Below are positions 37,405-48,299 of a stretch of DNA of 64,000 nucleotides, piece by piece. The translations under genes and the position numbers were made by a program. The stretch comes from Megaleporinus macrocephalus. Its lineage: Eukaryota > Chordata > Actinopteri > Characiformes > Anostomidae. The stretch covers positions 17,801,524 through 17,865,523 of the forward strand of contig CM038716.1 of NCBI GenBank assembly GCA_021613375.1. The letters are read 5' to 3'. The notes beneath the pieces were generated by a model. The model saw nothing but the letters and a program-made list of their open reading frames with translations, was not told where the DNA came from and did not search any database. The first letter of the stretch is position 1. The number at the start of each line of letters is the position of its first letter.

Positions 37405-38130
37405 GAAAAAAGAATGTAAGACAAATAGAGAAGCAGAGAGATAGAGGGATGGAAAGAGCTATAAGGAGTGTGTAGGAGAGATGGTAGAGGGAAAGATGGA
37501 AAGACCTAGAGGGAGAGAGAGGGGGAGAGGAAGGATAAAAAGGCAGAAAAAGTGAGAGAAAAACCAGGAAAGAGAGAGAGAAAGAGGGAGGGAATGAGCA
37601 GTGACATGGAAAGAGCTAGAGGGAACGACTGGTGAAGAGAGAGCAGGAGAAGGAGGAAGAAATGCAGAAAAAGAGCAAGAAAGAAAAAAAATTAAAAGAT
37701 CCAGAGATAAGAGGAGAGGAAGAAGATAGAGAAAGAGAGGGGGGAAAGAAGGAGAGAGTTAGGGGAAAGGGAAAGAGAAAAAAGGGAGAATTGTACAGCT
37801 AGAGAGAAGGAGAGGGAGGAAGATAAAGAGAGCAAGGGAAAAGAGAAGTAAGAGCTGGAAAAGGGCAGAGGAAGAGGAAAAGGGAGAAGATCAAGAGATA
37901 TGGCAAGAAAGAACTACAGAGTAGGAGAAAGACTGGAAAACACTAGCAAGCAAGGGAGTGAAAAATGAGGAAGAGAAGAGAGAAATAGAAAACGCTCCAG
38001 AGACTGGCAGAAAGGGAGAGATAGAAACGAGGCAGAAGGAGGTGGGACAGAAAGGGTAAAAAGGGGGAGAGGGAGGAAGAGTAAAAAGGGGGAGAGGGAG
38101 AGAGAGAGGGAGTAGTAAAGCTTAAAAAAT
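37405..38130. repeat. Polypurine tract of about 700 bp
   Basis: The plus strand is overwhelmingly A and G across roughly 700 bp. Imperfect longer units built around 'atggaaagagctagaggga' recur near 37449, 37495 and 37606. Long homopurine-homopyrimidine DNA can form triplex (H-DNA) and tends to exclude nucleosomes. It ends about 500 bp before the CpG island. Confidence 0.85.
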
Positions 38131-38645
38131 TAGGACAAGAAAAAAGATGCTCAAATTACAGGCTTACTGTTTGAGGAAGCAGCAGGAGAGAGTGTTTTAG
38201 GTGAAAGCTTACTCACCGCATGGCTGTGTATTATATACAGCTCCTTCTTTCCGGCTGCCGTTCGTGATATTATACCCAGGGGCAGGAGTGTAGGGTGTGA
38301 AATGGGATGTGAAAGCTATTGTGAAGTCATACAAGTCGCATTAATCATCAGCATGGAACATCATGTTAAGTCAGAAGCCCACTCCGAGGAGTTCCACACC
38401 ATGGCACGCATTAGGGCCACGACTGGGGATTATACAATGAAATGCTAAACGTCTGACAGTACACTTACATAAACTTGAGCGTTTCTCTCTCATATCCACT
38501 CCTGTGTGTGCGCGTGTACGTGGGCGGGTGTATGGAGAATATATGTATTCATTTTGAACACAGGCTGCTCTTTTCTCTCCTCTACTCAGCTTGGGGGTAC
38601 TTTTCACTCTCTGCTGTGAAGCGAAGACTCCTGGTGTTTTCCCCT
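38131..38645. other. Unique sequence between purine tract and CpG island
   Basis: Complex non-repetitive sequence without a convincing coding frame. It could contain flanking promoter elements of the CpG island. Confidence 0.4.
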
Positions 38646-38648
38646 TCT

Positions 38649-39060
38649 CGCTCAATTTGGGAAGTTTCTCCACGCGTGGGCGTGTGGGGTCGCGTCGGGT
38701 TTGACTCCGGTGCATGTAAATGAAGTCAGCTCGCGAATGCATGCACGCGCATGCGTAAGAGTGCGCGCGCGTGTGCGCGTACGGGGAAGTGTGAAGGCCG
38801 GCTGTCAGCGAGCGAGCGCAGGCTGTGCAGTCAGTTGGGGGGAACGTGACTGGTCCTGCTGCCACTCACACCCTGCAGTAATGATGCCGGACCAGTGGAG
38901 GCAGCGCGCCGGGATCTCATTACGCCTGGATAATTGGAGCTGGTTAAAAGCGGCCGCGCTCAGACCGGGGAGACAGCTCGGGTTCAGGTTTGGCCAGACT
39001 GCGTCGCTGACAGCACGGCACACTGGCCGCTCCGGCCGGCCCATCGCCCCGACACACCTG
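38649..39060. promoter_or_regulatory. CpG island, candidate promoter or first exon
   Basis: By hand I count about 43 CpG dinucleotides in some 405 bp, far denser than anywhere else in the window. It contains an NRF1-like word CGCGCATGCGTA at 38746-38757, alternating purine-pyrimidine GTGCGCGCGCGTGTGCGCG near 38761, an inverted CCAAT box at 38933-38937, and NotI-type GCGGCCGC near 38950. Open frames exist on both strands (plus to 39165, minus from 38865), and neither shows a known domain. This is the only place where a transcription start looks likely. Direction and product are unknown. A GC-rich regulatory element without transcription is the alternative. Confidence 0.6.
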
Positions 39061-39551
39061 CTGATGGCTCCAACTCAAGTTTTGACAGTTTGTTTTCTTG
39101 ACTTATTTATTTGTTTGTGTAAATTTTTCAGTTTTCTGGAAATCTGGTTTTCCAGTGCTCGCTGAAAGTTTCACAGGCAACTGAAAAAGTTTCAGAAGAC
39201 ACTGAAGCTGACAATCCGGTCAGAACAGTATAAAATTCGGGCCTTTGTTTGGCCTTGAATGTGCTGTATAAAATATAGCATTCGCTACTGTGTATACAGG
39301 AGACTGTCTGCTCAATACTTTCAGATTTGTTGGAAATATTGCTTATGTGTATTATAAGTTTTACAGTTTTGGCATCCTGGAAATAAACTGGAGCACATTC
39401 AATATTATAATATCCATTATAAGATAGCAAATAGAAAAATGTGTGGCCAATATTTTCAAAATGCTTTATGGACATAGCTTTAAAACCACTGAGGGTGATA
39501 AGTAAAGGGTGCAAATTCAGGGATTTGTTTCCACCCCTTTCTTTTATTTTC

Positions 39552-39554
<3 letters not shown>
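39061..39554. other. Gene-free stretch downstream of CpG island
   Basis: AT-rich sequence without a recognisable exon. GT-containing donor-like words are frequent and none stands out. Confidence 0.45.

Positions 39555-39638
<84 letters not shown>
39555..39638. repeat. (TA)42 microsatellite
   Basis: An uninterrupted 84-bp TA run, close in length to the arrays at 21-22 kb. Confidence 0.95.
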
Positions 39639-39639
<1 letters not shown>

Positions 39640-39806
39640 CTGATCATAAATAAAATAATGAAAAATACAATATTTTGTAATTATTACTCATGCACACTGA
39701 CAGTTTCACTGTTCCAGCAAGCATGCTTTTAAAACAAGCAACGTTGCAGTCACAAAGTTTTGTAAATTAATGAATGCAGAAATTATAAACACCTGCCCGT
39801 GAAACC

Positions 39807-40030
39807 GCTGGGATTCAGAGCGTCCAACTAGTTCTGCACCTCTAAAAATAGCCATGCATGCCAGTGGTTGTAGTTTCTACACTGCTCTCCCCAATTTAGA
39901 TGTAAATACCCTCCAACTGCTGAGATTCAGAGTGTCCAACTACTTCTGCACCTCTAAAAATAGCCATGCATGCCAGTGGTTGTAGTTTCTACACTGCTCT
40001 GCCCAATTTAGATGTAAATACCCTCCAACT
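39807..40030. repeat. Tandem duplication of a 112-bp unit
   Basis: Unit 1 (39807-39918) and unit 2 (39919-40030) lie head to tail and differ at only 4 of 112 positions by my alignment. There are no length differences. The unit is not simple sequence and contains 'tagccatgcatgccagtgg'. No coding frame spans it. The similarity suggests a recent duplication or an assembly artefact. Confidence 0.9.
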
Positions 40031-40194
40031 TCTCCAACAATCTGAGAAGGACATATGGGCATGACTGTATCTTGGCAGTAGAAGACTGAAGCAGGAGTCT
40101 GCTGTTTTTTTCATATGATCTTGTTTTCTAAGACAAACTACACATAATAAGAAGAGCCATCTTCTGATATTTCTTTTCTAAGGATTTGTGCAAA

Positions 40195-40440
40195 AGTTCA
40201 TCCATGTTTTTTATATAACGCTTTTTACAACAGGTGCTGTCAGCAGCTTTACAAAACATCTGGGTATAAGCCTCAATGAACAAACCAAGAGCAACAGTGG
40301 CCAAACTCACTAAGAGTAAGAGGAAACCTTGAGAGGTGACCAAAAGACTTAATAGGGGAGCCCGTACTCCTCTGGTCGACTCTAGATAAGAAACCAATAA
40401 CACCAGAGCAACACAGAGAATAGGATTTTACATTAAACCT
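40195..40440. mobile_element. Teleost interspersed repeat ('gaggaaaccttgagagg' family)
   Basis: 'gctgtcagcagctttacaaa', 'caatgaacaaaccaagagc', 'aacagtggccaaactcacta', 'gaggaaaccttgagaggtga' and 'cgtactcctctggtcgact' follow the order of a repeat found in many copies in ostariophysan fishes. The consensus reads roughly 'gcagctttacagaaat...gcgacagtggcaaggaaaaactccctaag...gaggaaccaagactcaaa...cctcctctgg'. It is probably a truncated retroelement tail; I cannot name the class. Confidence 0.7.
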
Positions 40441-41735
40441 ACAGTACTGAATGGAGGAAAAAGAAACAAAGAAACCAGTCTCTCATGGGATGGAGCTATT
40501 CATGAGAATAGATCTATTGGAAAAAATAAGTAAAAACAAAACCAGTAACTACTGTTAGGAGTGTGAAAGCAAATGAGTACAGTTAGAAGCTGGTAATGAT
40601 CTGTTAGTATGATTAGGAATAGGGGGACTATTAGAGGGACCGGTTAATATATGACCTTACGGCTGACTGAGTAATATCTTCAACTATCCAGGATAAGTCT
40701 AATGAAAGTCCACAAACAAGAGGAATTCAGATTGTGCATCTAATTAGACTGTAATCCAATGACTGCAATTAATGTTGAAAAACATTTAGACCTACTGAAC
40801 TGCTGCCTCATGCTCCAACAAATGTTAGTACAGTTTCAGCAATATAAAGATGGCAGCCAGTGATCTTTTGAGCTTGCAAAAAAGGGGGGAGGGGTTCACT
40901 TCAGTGCACACAAACACATACAAACGAATGTAGACTATAAAACTGGGGCGTTAATGAGGTACTAATACATTCACAGTTGAAAGGAGGAACATCACATCTG
41001 TGTGTGCTTAGGCTGAACGAGCAGAGATTGGTCATCACATTAACACGCATTCATTCATTCTCTCTCGCGCGCGCGCTCTCTCTCTCTGGCAAGCCCAGCC
41101 ATTAAAAAATGCCATTCTACTGACTTAGTCCTCATTTTCAAATACATGATTTCGCTCACACTCTATTAAAAGCTGTGTTGCGTTTCTCTGCATTTAACCA
41201 GCAGTGAAAATCACCATAATTATTGCAGCTCTCGCGCAGCAGAACGAGCACCGCAGTTGCAGGAAGGCAGAGGGAATCATTCTACGCAGCAATCTAAAAT
41301 TAAACACAACACGCAAAAACATAGGCATAATGGAGCGAAACAAGCAATTACTTGCAATTAAGGAGTGGGGAATCTTCAGCAGTGCACTCAGTCTGGTACA
41401 CCGACAGAGCGAGAGGGAGGGAAAGATTTGCAAAAAATTAGCCCCCCCCTAAAAAAAAGGCCAATCCACACAGTATTTGGTATGACAAGTGTGTTATCCC
41501 AAATTCCCAAGATCATTATTTCACATTAATCTACACTGTGACAAATCTCTCTTTTTAAAGAACACAGCAATGCAAATGCTGTTTTCCCAGCCCAGCTGCT
41601 GTTCCAATACCATCAAAGTATCTGAGCTGTTTGAATATCTAGCATGTCGTCTGATGATCACATCCACGCGATACTCATTTATGCTATTCTGTAACTCTGC
41701 GGCCCTTTTCTCACTATTTCAGCTTATTCGTAGGG
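40441..41735. other. Gene-free stretch
   Basis: No gene is supported. The part at 41170-41340 is complex and could be a conserved element. A (TC)n(GC)n(TC)n run is described separately. Confidence 0.45.
41060..41088. repeat. (TC)n(GC)n(TC)n compound microsatellite
   Basis: TC repeats flank a CGCGCGCGCG core. The alternating CG core can adopt Z-DNA. Confidence 0.85.
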
Positions 41736-41739
41736 ATTA

Positions 41740-42310
41740 GTATTGCACCACGTTTTGCAGGGCAGGAAACTGTTTCTAATTATAATGCAGTGTGAATGCA
41801 AGCTTGATATATGTAATTAGCAGGCACTGACCTTTTTTTCGACAGTGCCTGGTAATTACATGCATTATGGCTGCGAGACAGTCAAAAGCCAGGGTTAGGG
41901 CCATGTTTAAATGGAAACTCCTAGCTCCCCATTCAGAAAAAGAAAAGACAAACAGTAGTATCTCTCAGGCAAAAGCTTAATGTGTAATGTTTTAATTGCA
42001 GCCGGCCACTGATCCGGCCAGCGGCTGCATCAACACGGCCAGATATGAGGGAAATTAGTTTTTTTGCTGAAAAAGTAAAAAAACAGGGACTATTCGAATG
42101 TTTAATTCAGAACATTTATAGCTTTACACCTATTTGCAAAGTTGACTTTGTAGTTGAGACTTCGATTCCTGGCATACCAGAGCCATCCATAGCCAAAAAT
42201 CCAAGCATAATTGGCCTTTTTCTCGCTGAGTGGGGAGCACAGTGGTCCCACCTTTTCCTCCATCATTAAACATAATGCCAGTGTGTTGAGCTGTATATTG
42301 TGTTAGCGGC
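41740..42310. other. Candidate conserved non-coding element cluster
   Basis: A complex block combines homeodomain-like cores (TAATTA near 41814, 41853), 'gttttaattgcagccggcca' near 41990 and CpG-containing 'ctgatccggccagcggctgc'. Further similar sequence runs to about 42310. It includes the hairpin at 41811-41861. Its texture is among the most enhancer-like in the window; there is no coding frame of note. Confidence 0.4.
41811..41861. repeat. 19-bp hairpin with 13-base loop
   Basis: Left arm ATGTAATTAGCAGGCACTG (41811-41829) and right arm CAGTGCCTGGTAATTACAT (41843-41861) pair at 18 of 19 positions. The 13-base loop is pyrimidine-rich, and its C41831 and G41841 can also pair. Each arm carries a TAATTA core. 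It could be a paired homeodomain site, a small structured RNA or a MITE remnant. The loop and stem are short for a typical microRNA precursor. Confidence 0.85.
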
Positions 42311-44790
42311 CGTGTAAAAGAAGCTGTGGTTGGCAGCCTCCCAGCTTGGTATGATGGGAGGTGAACTGAGTGGGAATACATCAGACCATCACATCCAGGA
42401 ACTTTGGGTGGAAACATATTCCTGGCCCTTTTTTGGGGGGAAATAAACAACACCCACCACAGACTGTGTAAAATAGCATGTAAAAGAGTTAAAGAGCAGT
42501 ACAAAACAAAACCAAAAGAACCTTCAGAAATTAATCAGAAATATATGTCCACTCTGATTGCAATCGAACATGAACGATACTCCAAAAGGTTACATTTGCT
42601 CTGTCTGATTCATGTCTCTTCAGTCTTCCAGCATCAGTCTGTTTATACCAATTCATTTAAAGTACAAACTTGGAAACCTCTTAAAAAATTCTCTGATTTG
42701 CTATTGTTGTCTATGGGGGATGTTTTTTTTCCCCCAAAAGGTGGCTTGATGATGAGAGCCTACTCTGGATGATGTATTGCCGATCTGATCTATTTGCAGC
42801 TGGCAAACTGGGGACAATTAACTGCCTGCCCCATTTTTTATAGGAAGCATCCAACATCCCCAGCTTTATATATAACGACTGCATGCCAGTGCGTAGTATT
42901 AATAGTGCTATGCATGTATGAAAGCTTTGTTTACTTGAAGAAAGTTAGCAAGATGACCTCAGCTGTTCTGCATAAGATCTACCACCTGTTGTTATATTTT
43001 CTTCAACATTTAAACTCATCTCAAGCTGCTGTAATATATGCTTTCTGGATACAGATTACACAGTGTACCAAACTACATTGAAGATGGTGATTAAATTGAA
43101 GCTTCATAAGGATCAAGACCAGCCTTAATTTAAGAGGTATATCTGCCTCGGTGTGGCATATTTAAATTAACCCCTTGAACTCCACATCATACTATTCAGT
43201 TACTTCTTTAATAGTAATATGTGGGTAAGGCAGTTATAAGGGTGAAGAATAAACACGTGGCATGTCCTTGGGTTCTCGGCGTATAGAGGGTTAACCTGCT
43301 CTGATTCCCTTCCAGTAATGCAGCATCTCTTTTGTTTCACCATATCTATTGTTTTGTTGGCGTAGTGCTGTATCAGCTACCCAATACCGTACGCTCCCAG
43401 ACATCAACACAGAGACACATAATGAATACTCCAGAGAGTGTGTGGGCGTAGGGGCAGGCCTACAATACGGTCTTGTCATGCAATCCAAAGCCAGGAGAGT
43501 AAACAGTGCTAGTAACTGCACAATATTTACCAAGCATCAAGTCACTATCCACGTTTTCCATAGTCAGCCTAGCGGAGCAGCGTGACCTGCAGTTTAAGTT
43601 GTGAATGTAGAGCTGGAAAGGAGTGCAGCACTTCTGCCTAAACGCTGTAGGCTGCCAGGCCTCAGCGGGCTGTCTTTGCCAAGTAAAGTTTTTATGCCAA
43701 ACAATAAATTCAAACTACTAAATCACCCAGATGCAGCAAATGCTATCATCATTTGAGTATATAAAAGGAGAATAAAGACTCCAGCTCTAAAATGAAAAAA
43801 AAAGGCGCAATCATTTTCAGTATTTACCCAGAGACCTGCTCCGACATCCTGTGTTCCCACAAAAGGACATTTCAGAATGGCTGGCACTAGCAAAGCCACC
43901 AAGTCTTATCACTCAAGTGGACCTCATAAAAGCAGAAATATATTTTCCTTTCGCACACCTCCCGCCTTTTCTTTATCAACTGCATTACTCTGACAGCACG
44001 CCCCTGGCTCACTTATTTCCGTGTGAAAAATATGCTTCCAATTTTTGTTTTGTCATTTTTAACTGGAGCAATCCACGCAGTGAATTCCCATCAGAGCTCT
44101 AAAAAAGTTCATGTCAAAGAAAGAGCGAGGGGAAGATGGAGGGGAGTAGTGGGGGAGTGGGGGGACACTGCTGCACTTAACTGCAGATTCTTCATCTCCA
44201 GCGAAAAGTGTTTGGCGGCTTTTTTCCCCTCTACCATCTCAATTTCTCACACTCCCCGCTATCATTAGTCCCTGAGCAAGAAGGCAAAAATCATTTTCCT
44301 CTCTGCTCAAGCTCAGAGTGCACTGTGTATTCTCCCCTCACAACTAAGCATTCAAACAAAGTTCTGGTCACTGATGCGTACAGCGAACAGAGCAGCTGTC
44401 GCTTACCTGGGTGACCACTTACTGAAGGGAGTGGTTCTGCAGGAGCTCAGGTTAGAGCGCCCTCTATGGAGATCACCCACATAATACAGTTTGCTTAACA
44501 CCTCATCACTAGTGGCCTAAGCGGGCTTTCTCTCTATGAGTGAATGCTATTCTTAAAAATGACGCACCCTGTGACGTGATTTGTCCCGTGTACTCTAAAT
44601 CCTATACAAGGTCTGTAAATGGTCCATATAATGGAAGCAAATGCATTTGAAGTTAACATCTTTCCAAGTTCACTCATGTTACTCCACTGCTGCACTTCCT
44701 TCCTTGGCCTTCTGTAGCTGCCTGCATCAGATCTAAAACTCTGTTTGCCTACAAAGCCAATATTTGACCAGCCCCTACCTACCTTATGGC
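42311..44790. other. Gene-free stretch
   Basis: No coding gene is supported. Frames of up to 124 codons lack recognisable domains. The part at 43800-44260 is complex and may be regulatory. No transposon was recognised with confidence. Confidence 0.4.
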
Positions 44791-45075
44791 AATGGTCAAC
44801 AGTCAGAGTTTGCCTGATAAACGTGTTTACATGCAGTTGAGTAATCAAACAATGGGAAATTCTGGGTCTACATGAATGCAATAACCAGGTTTGCTTTGCC
44901 ACCTGCTAATAAACTCCCAGAAAAAGACATGACTGAAACAAAATGTAAAACTCAAACGATTGCTTGTTTCTCGTCTGTTTATGCGCAGACAAACAATAGA
45001 AACCAGTGGTGAGAGTATACATGCACTGAAAAATCTGATTTGTGCACTACAAACCAGCTTTCTTTGTCTGATTTC
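44790..45075. repeat. Possible eroded DNA transposon
   Basis: 'gtgtttacatgcagttgagt' at 44823 and 'acatgcactgaaaaatctg' near 45019 resemble opposite-facing ends of fish elements that carry 'tttacatgcactt...aatccgatt' words. The interior is unrecognised. Confidence 0.4.
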
Positions 45076-45779
45076 TAGATCTCAATATGCAGTAAGATGT
45101 ATCAATTCAAGCTTTTATAAAGAATGAATAAGAAATTGACCTAACATTTTGCATATATATAGCTAGTCTACATTTATGAGCAAGGTAAAATTCATGAATA
45201 AGAACGGAAGTCACACAGCAGTTTATAGTTATAGTTATCATGCATCTTTTAAGTAGTGTTAGAAAACAATGATCCAATGTACCTTGGGCAGCGTGCATGC
45301 CATAACCAAAAAGTTTAAACAGAGCAAACATCTCCATTGGTTCCCTTTTGTCCCTGCAGACTGAGTACTTAAATTTAGAACCTGTTAAGAATAAAGATGC
45401 ATAAACAATCACTATTCGTTTCCTAAAGACCTTTTTCAATGGATGATGCTTTTAAAAAGCTTTACTGAAAAAAAGCAGCTATTCATTGGCATTGTTTTAA
45501 AGAGAGGTAGCCAGAGTGGCTGGTACCTCGATGCAGACCCACAATTTCACTTCCATGTCATTGTGGGGCAGGTGTTTGTGCCTTTAAGGGCAGTAATGTT
45601 TCTATTATAGTACCAACTCTCCAACAACTCACACCCCCGTGCCTGCATTGCTCTAAAGAGCTCTTTGGGTACCTTGATTTGTATGCCACCAAACGAAACT
45701 TGCTAACACACAAGCCCTCGCATTTGTTAGTGTGCTTTGTCCTTCAAACAAATGCTGAAATGATCGCTAAGGAAGCCAA
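45076..45779. other. Gene-free stretch
   Basis: AT-rich unique sequence; the 110-codon minus-strand frame has no recognisable domain. Confidence 0.45.
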
Positions 45780-46065
45780 GCTCAGATAATTGTTGTTAAA
45801 CTTAATGAGCCAATGAAAATATTGATTGAAAATCAAACGGCCTGAAAGTGTTCCGGGCCTATGGGGAGACCTGAGAGATCCTTCTTCGGCAGCAGCACCA
45901 CCTCATGAACATGAAAACTATTTTTAAACCTCGCATCTCTCATTGAACTCCGGAGAGCAGACACTTAGCAGGTCCTTTGTACACTGAGTGTTTGTAATAT
46001 GGCAATATAACAGGCAAGCGCATTTGCTTATTCGGAGCATTAGCGCAAGAGGGCTTTATCTCGCT
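45780..46065. other. Candidate conserved non-coding element
   Basis: Complex sequence holds paired-type/homeodomain words (aatattgattgaaaatcaaa) and a perfect MEF2-type site CTATTTTTAA at 45918-45927, with no simple repeat. It is an enhancer-like block by texture. Confidence 0.4.
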
Positions 46066-46183
46066 CCCCAGACCCCAAGCCCTCTCTCTTCTCTAGTCTT
46101 TCTAGGTGAGGGATTTGCTCTTGGCCAACCTTCCCGCTTTTATTTCCCCGTCTTCCCCTCATTCCTTCTGAGAATCTTCTGTC

Positions 46184-46290
46184 ATACCTCTCTCTCTTTC
46201 TCTCTCTCTCTCTCTGCACATCTGCTGCAGGGCCTCAGAGACCTGGCTGAGCCTGCAGCAAGCACTGGCACTGCCACTCTGAGTACCATC
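46184..46290 (+). other. Strong polypyrimidine tract and CAG, possible splice acceptor
   Basis: A (TC)n run from about 46184 leads through 'tgcacatctgctgcag' to an AG at 46229-46230. After it the plus-strand frame stays open into the repeat at 46.3 kb. This has the form of a 3-prime splice site, but no matching donor or conserved peptide is visible, and TC microsatellites often mimic it. Confidence 0.2.
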
Positions 46291-46299
46291 GAAGATTGT

Positions 46300-46460
46300 A
46301 ATGTGGAGGAACCTGGAATGTGGGTTCTTTCTTATAAATACTCGAAAATAAAACCACCTGTCAATTACACGTCTGAAAATCCTCTAAACGGACATTATGT
46401 GGAGGTTCTTTAAAATTTATGAAAGGTTCCTCGCACTTATTTGGGTTCTGTAAAGGAACA
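46300..46460. repeat. 'ggttcttt' MITE-like fragment
   Basis: 'gtggaggaacctggaatgtg', 'ggttctttcttataaat' and 'ggttctgtaaaggaac' match wording of common teleost MITEs built from 'gtggttctttaaaggaacc'. It is a fragment, with class inferred from resemblance only. Confidence 0.5.
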
Positions 46461-47799
46461 GCTGTGCTTATCTTGATGTTGCTAATAGTGAATAGAAGAT
46501 CAGCACTATACAAATCACATCATGCTAATTGATGGTGATGCCATTGCTTGTTGTTAGCTGTGTTAGCATATTTGGATGAGCTACTTCTGCTGTGGAGTGA
46601 TCTTTCAAAATGTTCTTCAGACTGACGCATCTCGTTTGCAAAACTGGTTTTCAGTGGATTAAGTCTCCAGAAAAACTGTCAGCTAATCTGGCTAACATTG
46701 AATTCTGGTCCTGGAGAGCAGCACCCTGGAGAGTTCAGTTCCAACACACCTGGCTATGTTTACACAGCAGTAGAAGTGGCCATGTTTTGATCAGATTTGG
46801 GACACTTCCATGTGTGGTATCAGTCCAGCTCAACTTACATAACATAAACCTAATTATTTTTTACTGCTGTGACCTCATAAACATTTGGGGTGTGATGTTT
46901 CTGTACAAAAAATAGAAGGCACTGCTTCATGTTCAAAGCTATTTCCAAAGAAATGCCCAAACATTTCCATGGGAGAACGAGGCAGCAGTGTCAGAGAAGT
47001 TTAAATCTGAAAGCAAAGTTTAAAGAAACCATGAATGTGAAATAAAGTGGCCATAGACAAATATTGTACCCTTTTACAGTGAGCTCGAATGCGTTCCAGG
47101 TGATAAGCTCAGCTGTCAGCCATTGTACCTTTGGAAGAAGTTTGGGAATGTCATGATTGTCATGATTACTTACCTCTGAGTGAGCATGCCATGTGAAGCA
47201 TTGTTCTCTTGTGCATAGGTGGTCGGGTTAGAAGCATGACCTGTTCCGACTAACGTCAGATATAAGTCACATTTAAAAGATAATGGGAACGGCCTAACAA
47301 GAAAAACGGATTAGGTGAGAAAATCGGATTTGGAGCACCTTTATCTGCTGGGTGAACATGTTCAGATGCTCCCAAAGGCTTTCATTAACTACATGTGCGT
47401 GTTAGATTAGGTTTGGACCTCTGCAGGACCAGGACTGGGCTTTCCTGACTGGATAAAAGTGAATAGTCGCTTATCAGCATTAATTCTTTATTTATTAACA
47501 TTTTTCCAAAAATTATATTATATCATCTGGCTTACAATATCACAATACATCATACTTTACTGAATCGTAATCCTTGTATAATGACACATCTAGTATAAAC
47601 AGTTTTGTGCCAATACACAGCCTTATTCTTCAGGAATAGTTCTATCCAAAACACCTGTCAGCTAATCCTGCTAAAACTGAATTAAAGCGAGTAGCCACCT
47701 GATAGCATGATGTAAATCCCCCTAAATCACACTACTTGTTATTGCTAGCATCCATTGACTGACAGCATCCTTCCTTGAGCTACTCCCTTAAGGAAACAT
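46461..47799. repeat. Probable mosaic of decayed transposons
   Basis: 'aattctggtcctggagagca' then 'gttcagttccaacacacctg' at 46699-46751 matches a very common fish repeat ('tctggtcctggaggaccact...ttgagttccaaccctaatcaaacacacctg'). 'tgtttacacagcagtag' with 'gatcagatttgggacacttc' at 46757-46808, and 'aaaacggattaggtgag' with 'aaatcggatttggagcacct' near 47301, recall other non-autonomous transposons. The boundaries are not resolved and no coding sequence survives. Confidence 0.5.
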
Positions 47800-47893
47800 T
47801 CATCGAAAGGTCCTTTGGGATGCCAAAAAAGTGCTTCTTCTGTGGAATCATTCCAATAAAACCCTTTTTGGCACTTTTATTTTTAAGATTGTA
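47800..47893. mobile_element. MITE right end
   Basis: 'ttgggatgccaaaaaagtgc', 'ttcttctgtggaatcattcc', 'aataaaaccctttttggcac' and the terminus 'ttttatttttaagattgta' match the end of a teleost MITE family (consensus '...gaaccctttttggcacctttatttttaagagtgta'). The left end may be among the fragments upstream. Confidence 0.7.
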
Positions 47894-48299
47894 AGGGCTA
47901 CAGGCTAAGTCCCAGAGGTGATGAGTCTCCCTATCTCCCATCTCTCCCTCTCTGGCAACCTAGCACAATGTTATTCGGATATGGGCTGGGCAGGGGAGGA
48001 AAGCTAGGCAGGGATGTGTGAAGATAATAGCCCCAATGGGGAGATATGTAAGGCACAAGCACTTTTTTTACAGGACTAAGTCAATCTGCTGTGAAGGAGC
48101 CCTGCATGGCACAGGAAGCTCAAGACATTATCGTCCGATTCCTTTCCCATCTGTTTCTCTCGAAATGTTTTTGTTCATTTTTTCTTACCTCCACAGCTCA
48201 GACTATGTTTTTTTGGGAACAGCAAGCACCTCTTTCTTACTCTTTACTATAGATCGAGGCAGGTTCACCGGTTCACCACGCTGCTGTTCTGATATCAGA
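47894..48299. other. Gene-free spacer
   Basis: Unique sequence with a 97-codon frame at 48018-48311 that has no recognisable domain. Nothing else was seen. Confidence 0.45.

Noticed and set aside
38701..39165. 154-codon plus-strand frame across the CpG island
   Set aside because: GC-rich DNA has few stop words, a minus-strand 164-codon frame overlaps it, and no domain or conserved peptide is recognisable.
41811..41861. Calling the hairpin a microRNA gene
   Set aside because: The stem (19 bp) and loop (13 bases) are short for a precursor and no known mature sequence matches; it is kept only as a structured element.
42150..42180. tRNA-like B-box word 'cttcgattcctggc'
   Set aside because: No A-box, acceptor-stem pairing or SINE body could be found around it.
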